Shown here piece after piece: positions 62,242-64,000 of a DNA stretch of 64,000 nucleotides. Location of the stretch: contig CM050651.1 of the NCBI GenBank assembly GCA_027574665.1, positions 1,737,501 through 1,801,500 of the forward strand, written 5' to 3'. Every line of letters begins with the position of its first letter. Within the stretch, counting starts at the first letter, position 1. The notes under the pieces are model-generated. The model saw only the letters and a program-made list of their open reading frames with translations, was not told where the DNA came from and made no database searches. Made by a program: the position numbers and the translations under genes. This DNA comes from Rhynochetos jubatus (Eukaryota > Chordata > Aves > Eurypygiformes > Rhynochetidae).

Positions 62242-63598
62242 AAGGGTAACAGGTAGATTTTAATTTTTTTAATGGGGAGCTGCTTCCAAGTGTAATGGAA
62301 AGTGCTTAGTGAAAGATGGCATAATTAGTCTACTAAAGGAAAGAATGGATGTGAAAATGAGGAAGTACCTGAGGAGGGCCTAAAACTAAGCTATTTAGCT
62401 AATGTTTGAAGTGAAGAAGGAGGAATTGGACAGACTGTTTTACAACCACATTCTGGTTAGATACAAATGGGGCAAGATTATGTCAAGGCCACCAAGTAAG
62501 ATACTAAAGTAATCAAGGCAGGAGGCAGTGAAAGTTGAGGCACTTTCCAGGATACAATTTGAGGAAATAAACAGCAAGATCTAGACAAAGCTTGGATTTG
62601 ATTCCATAGGAGTGTTGAAGTTGATGCTGAGCACAGGGTCTGTCAAGGTGATGAGTGTAATTACCTGAAAAAGACTTTGAGGGGTTATTTGGAGTGAAGG
62701 AGATGATAAATAGCTCTATTTTAACAATATTGAGTTTGCTCTGAGCTTACTGCTCTGTTGACAAGCTATTCAAAATTCTGTGGCTGCATTGAAAAGGTGA
62801 ATCAGTAACCAATTTTCACTTTGTAGAACCAATATATATAAATATTAATTTTCTTTTATAGCACAATTGTTTAACACAATTACTGGGTAAGTGTATTTTT
62901 GAAGTTATTCAATGAAAGAAGTTCTGGTATAAGTATTATATTATTATTAAAGAAATGAAAGATTTTAAGGTGGTTGTTGTGGGTATTAGTATGAACTACC
63001 AAATTTGAAAAATACTATTTTTTTTTTTAATCTGTTTGTTTTCTTTTGGGGGGACCCCTTCATGATAATGATAGTAAACCCTGATACTATGGAATATTGT
63101 TGATGGAGCTTAGATATGGAGAAAATAATTCTCTTTTCAGCCATAACTCAGAATTGTACCGAGTCAATAACAGAAGTGACAAACAGTAAGAACTCACAAG
63201 AGGCAAATAGTATCTAAACCCTATGTCTTGTATATTTGCATTTGAAAAAAAGATATAAAATGTGCAAGAAGGCTATTTTTGGAGGAAAGGGTGTCTATGC
63301 CATATAATTTGGTTATCTCGTGGTTTTGATTTTACTGTATTTTTAAATGAAAGTAAATTTAGAAAAGATAGTGTTTTAAGTTTCTGTGCTGCATGTGCTC
63401 TTGATTACTATAAAACTGTACACTTAATTTATTGAAACATTGCAGATAACGTGTGTCTTTTTATGACATACTGGTGGCCATATTTTTACTTAAGTGATGC
63501 ATATGTGTTTCTGAGACAAAACAAATAAAAGTCTGGTTGATAATGTTAGAGCAGGATTTGACATTCCTTGAAAACATGTTAATATGGTGGGATATTCC

Positions 63599-63683
63599 TA
63601 GGGGATCCTGCTCTGGCAGGGGGGTTGGACTAGGTGATCTCTAGAGGTCCCTTCCAACCCCTGACACTCTGTGAATCTATGAT
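63599..63683 (+). mobile_element. CR1 LINE 3' tail fragment
   Basis: About 85 nt of the CR1 3' untranslated end: GGATCCTGCTCTGGCAGG, GGTTGGACTAGGTGATCTC, then CCCTTCCAACCC and a CTCTGTGAATCTATGAT tail. It closely resembles the end of the copy at 34594-35138 and so probably belongs to the same subfamily. Confidence 0.92.
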
Positions 63684-64000
63684 ATTAGCTTTCTCTTCCC
63701 ATTCCTGTTGGTGTCAGTGGACTTAACTCATAATCAGCTGGTTAAACCAGCTTGGGATTTTGGGTGGGTGCTTTAGTCTGAAATAAGGGGTTTCTACTCC
63801 TGCTGTTGCTTGGCTTGAGCATGGGACCAACAGCTTCAGGAGTGGGCTTAGATAGAGGTGAGGGAGCAAAGCCCCTACAGTGGGTTTCCCATGGGTTAGA
63901 AGGCTCTGAATGTGGTGTAGTGATGTGCCCACCTCTCACTGTGTAGTATTTCTCTGATTTCTGCAGAATACTATATTCCTGTATAGGAGGAGCAGTACAG

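Larger units (their letters stand above)
54522..64000 (+). other. INPP4B: INPP4B intron (5' part; continues past the window)
   Basis: The intron begins GTAAGG and has no acceptor joined to the expected next exon before the window ends. It contains a C/A-rich and poly-A tract (59171-59216), a G/T-rich block with a 25-nt T run (59671-59759), a second G/T block (60830-60920), a strong 10-bp hairpin (60235-60256), a truncated LTR (about 62001-62241) and a short CR1 tail (63599-63683). The interval 54522-58800 shows nothing I can name. Confidence 0.88.

Noticed and set aside
54522..64000. Search for the next INPP4B exon (NQEIKELGELSP…)
   Set aside because: No matching open segment after an AG acceptor was found, so the exon is taken to lie beyond the window.
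1..64000. CRISPR arrays, operons, tRNA or rRNA genes, phage or plasmid features
   Set aside because: None seen. The sequence is vertebrate intron with spliced exons, so prokaryotic features are not expected.

Overview
The window is vertebrate nuclear DNA, almost certainly from a bird. It is AT-rich and intron-dominated, carries several CR1 LINE copies ending in the avian 8-bp-type tail (ATTCTGTG / ATTCTATG), and has two LTR pieces whose shared terminal sequence (…TGCTTAGTTG…, ending in AACCA(T/C)(G/A)ACA) is characteristic of avian endogenous retroviruses. The exact species cannot be read from the sequence. The absence of dense genes, operons, tRNAs or rRNAs fits a slice of one very large gene.

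The only protein-coding gene I can support is INPP4B (inositol polyphosphate-4-phosphatase type II), on the + strand. Five internal exons are present: 31728-31778, 35673-35752, 45511-45622, 47985-48057 and 54374-54521. All have AG acceptors and GT donors, and they join into one uninterrupted frame of 154 codons plus 2 nt. They encode the end of the N-terminal C2 domain, a linker, and the start of the region leading to the middle of the protein. The start codon, the first half of C2 and the catalytic CX5R phosphatase domain lie outside the window on either side.

Layout. 1-31727 is intron. It holds a 5'-truncated, internally deleted CR1 (815-1748), a 114-nt pyrimidine tract with a CA repeat (2941-3078), three very old decayed LINE pieces (about 4275-4665, 9560-10215 and 22240-22740), an exon-like open segment (11989-12225) and a long inverted repeat (20125-20244). 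30897-36203 is a cluster of three CR1 copies packed around exons 1 and 2. 36204-54373 is introns with an LTR (43715-44230) and exons 3-5. 54522-64000 is intron with a second, truncated LTR (about 62001-62241), G/T-rich and homopolymer tracts, and a short CR1 tail (63599-63683).

Most of the other open reading frames of 60-140 codons show no protein-like similarity, conserved motif or splice context and were not called as genes. I do not see a new multi-gene system. The points most worth checking are the 51-nt phase-0/phase-0 exon that lengthens a predicted C2-domain loop relative to the paralogue INPP4A, the unexplained exon-like segment near 12.1 kb, the long inverted repeat at 20.1 kb, and a perfect hairpin made of two AP-1 consensus sites at 36.5 kb.
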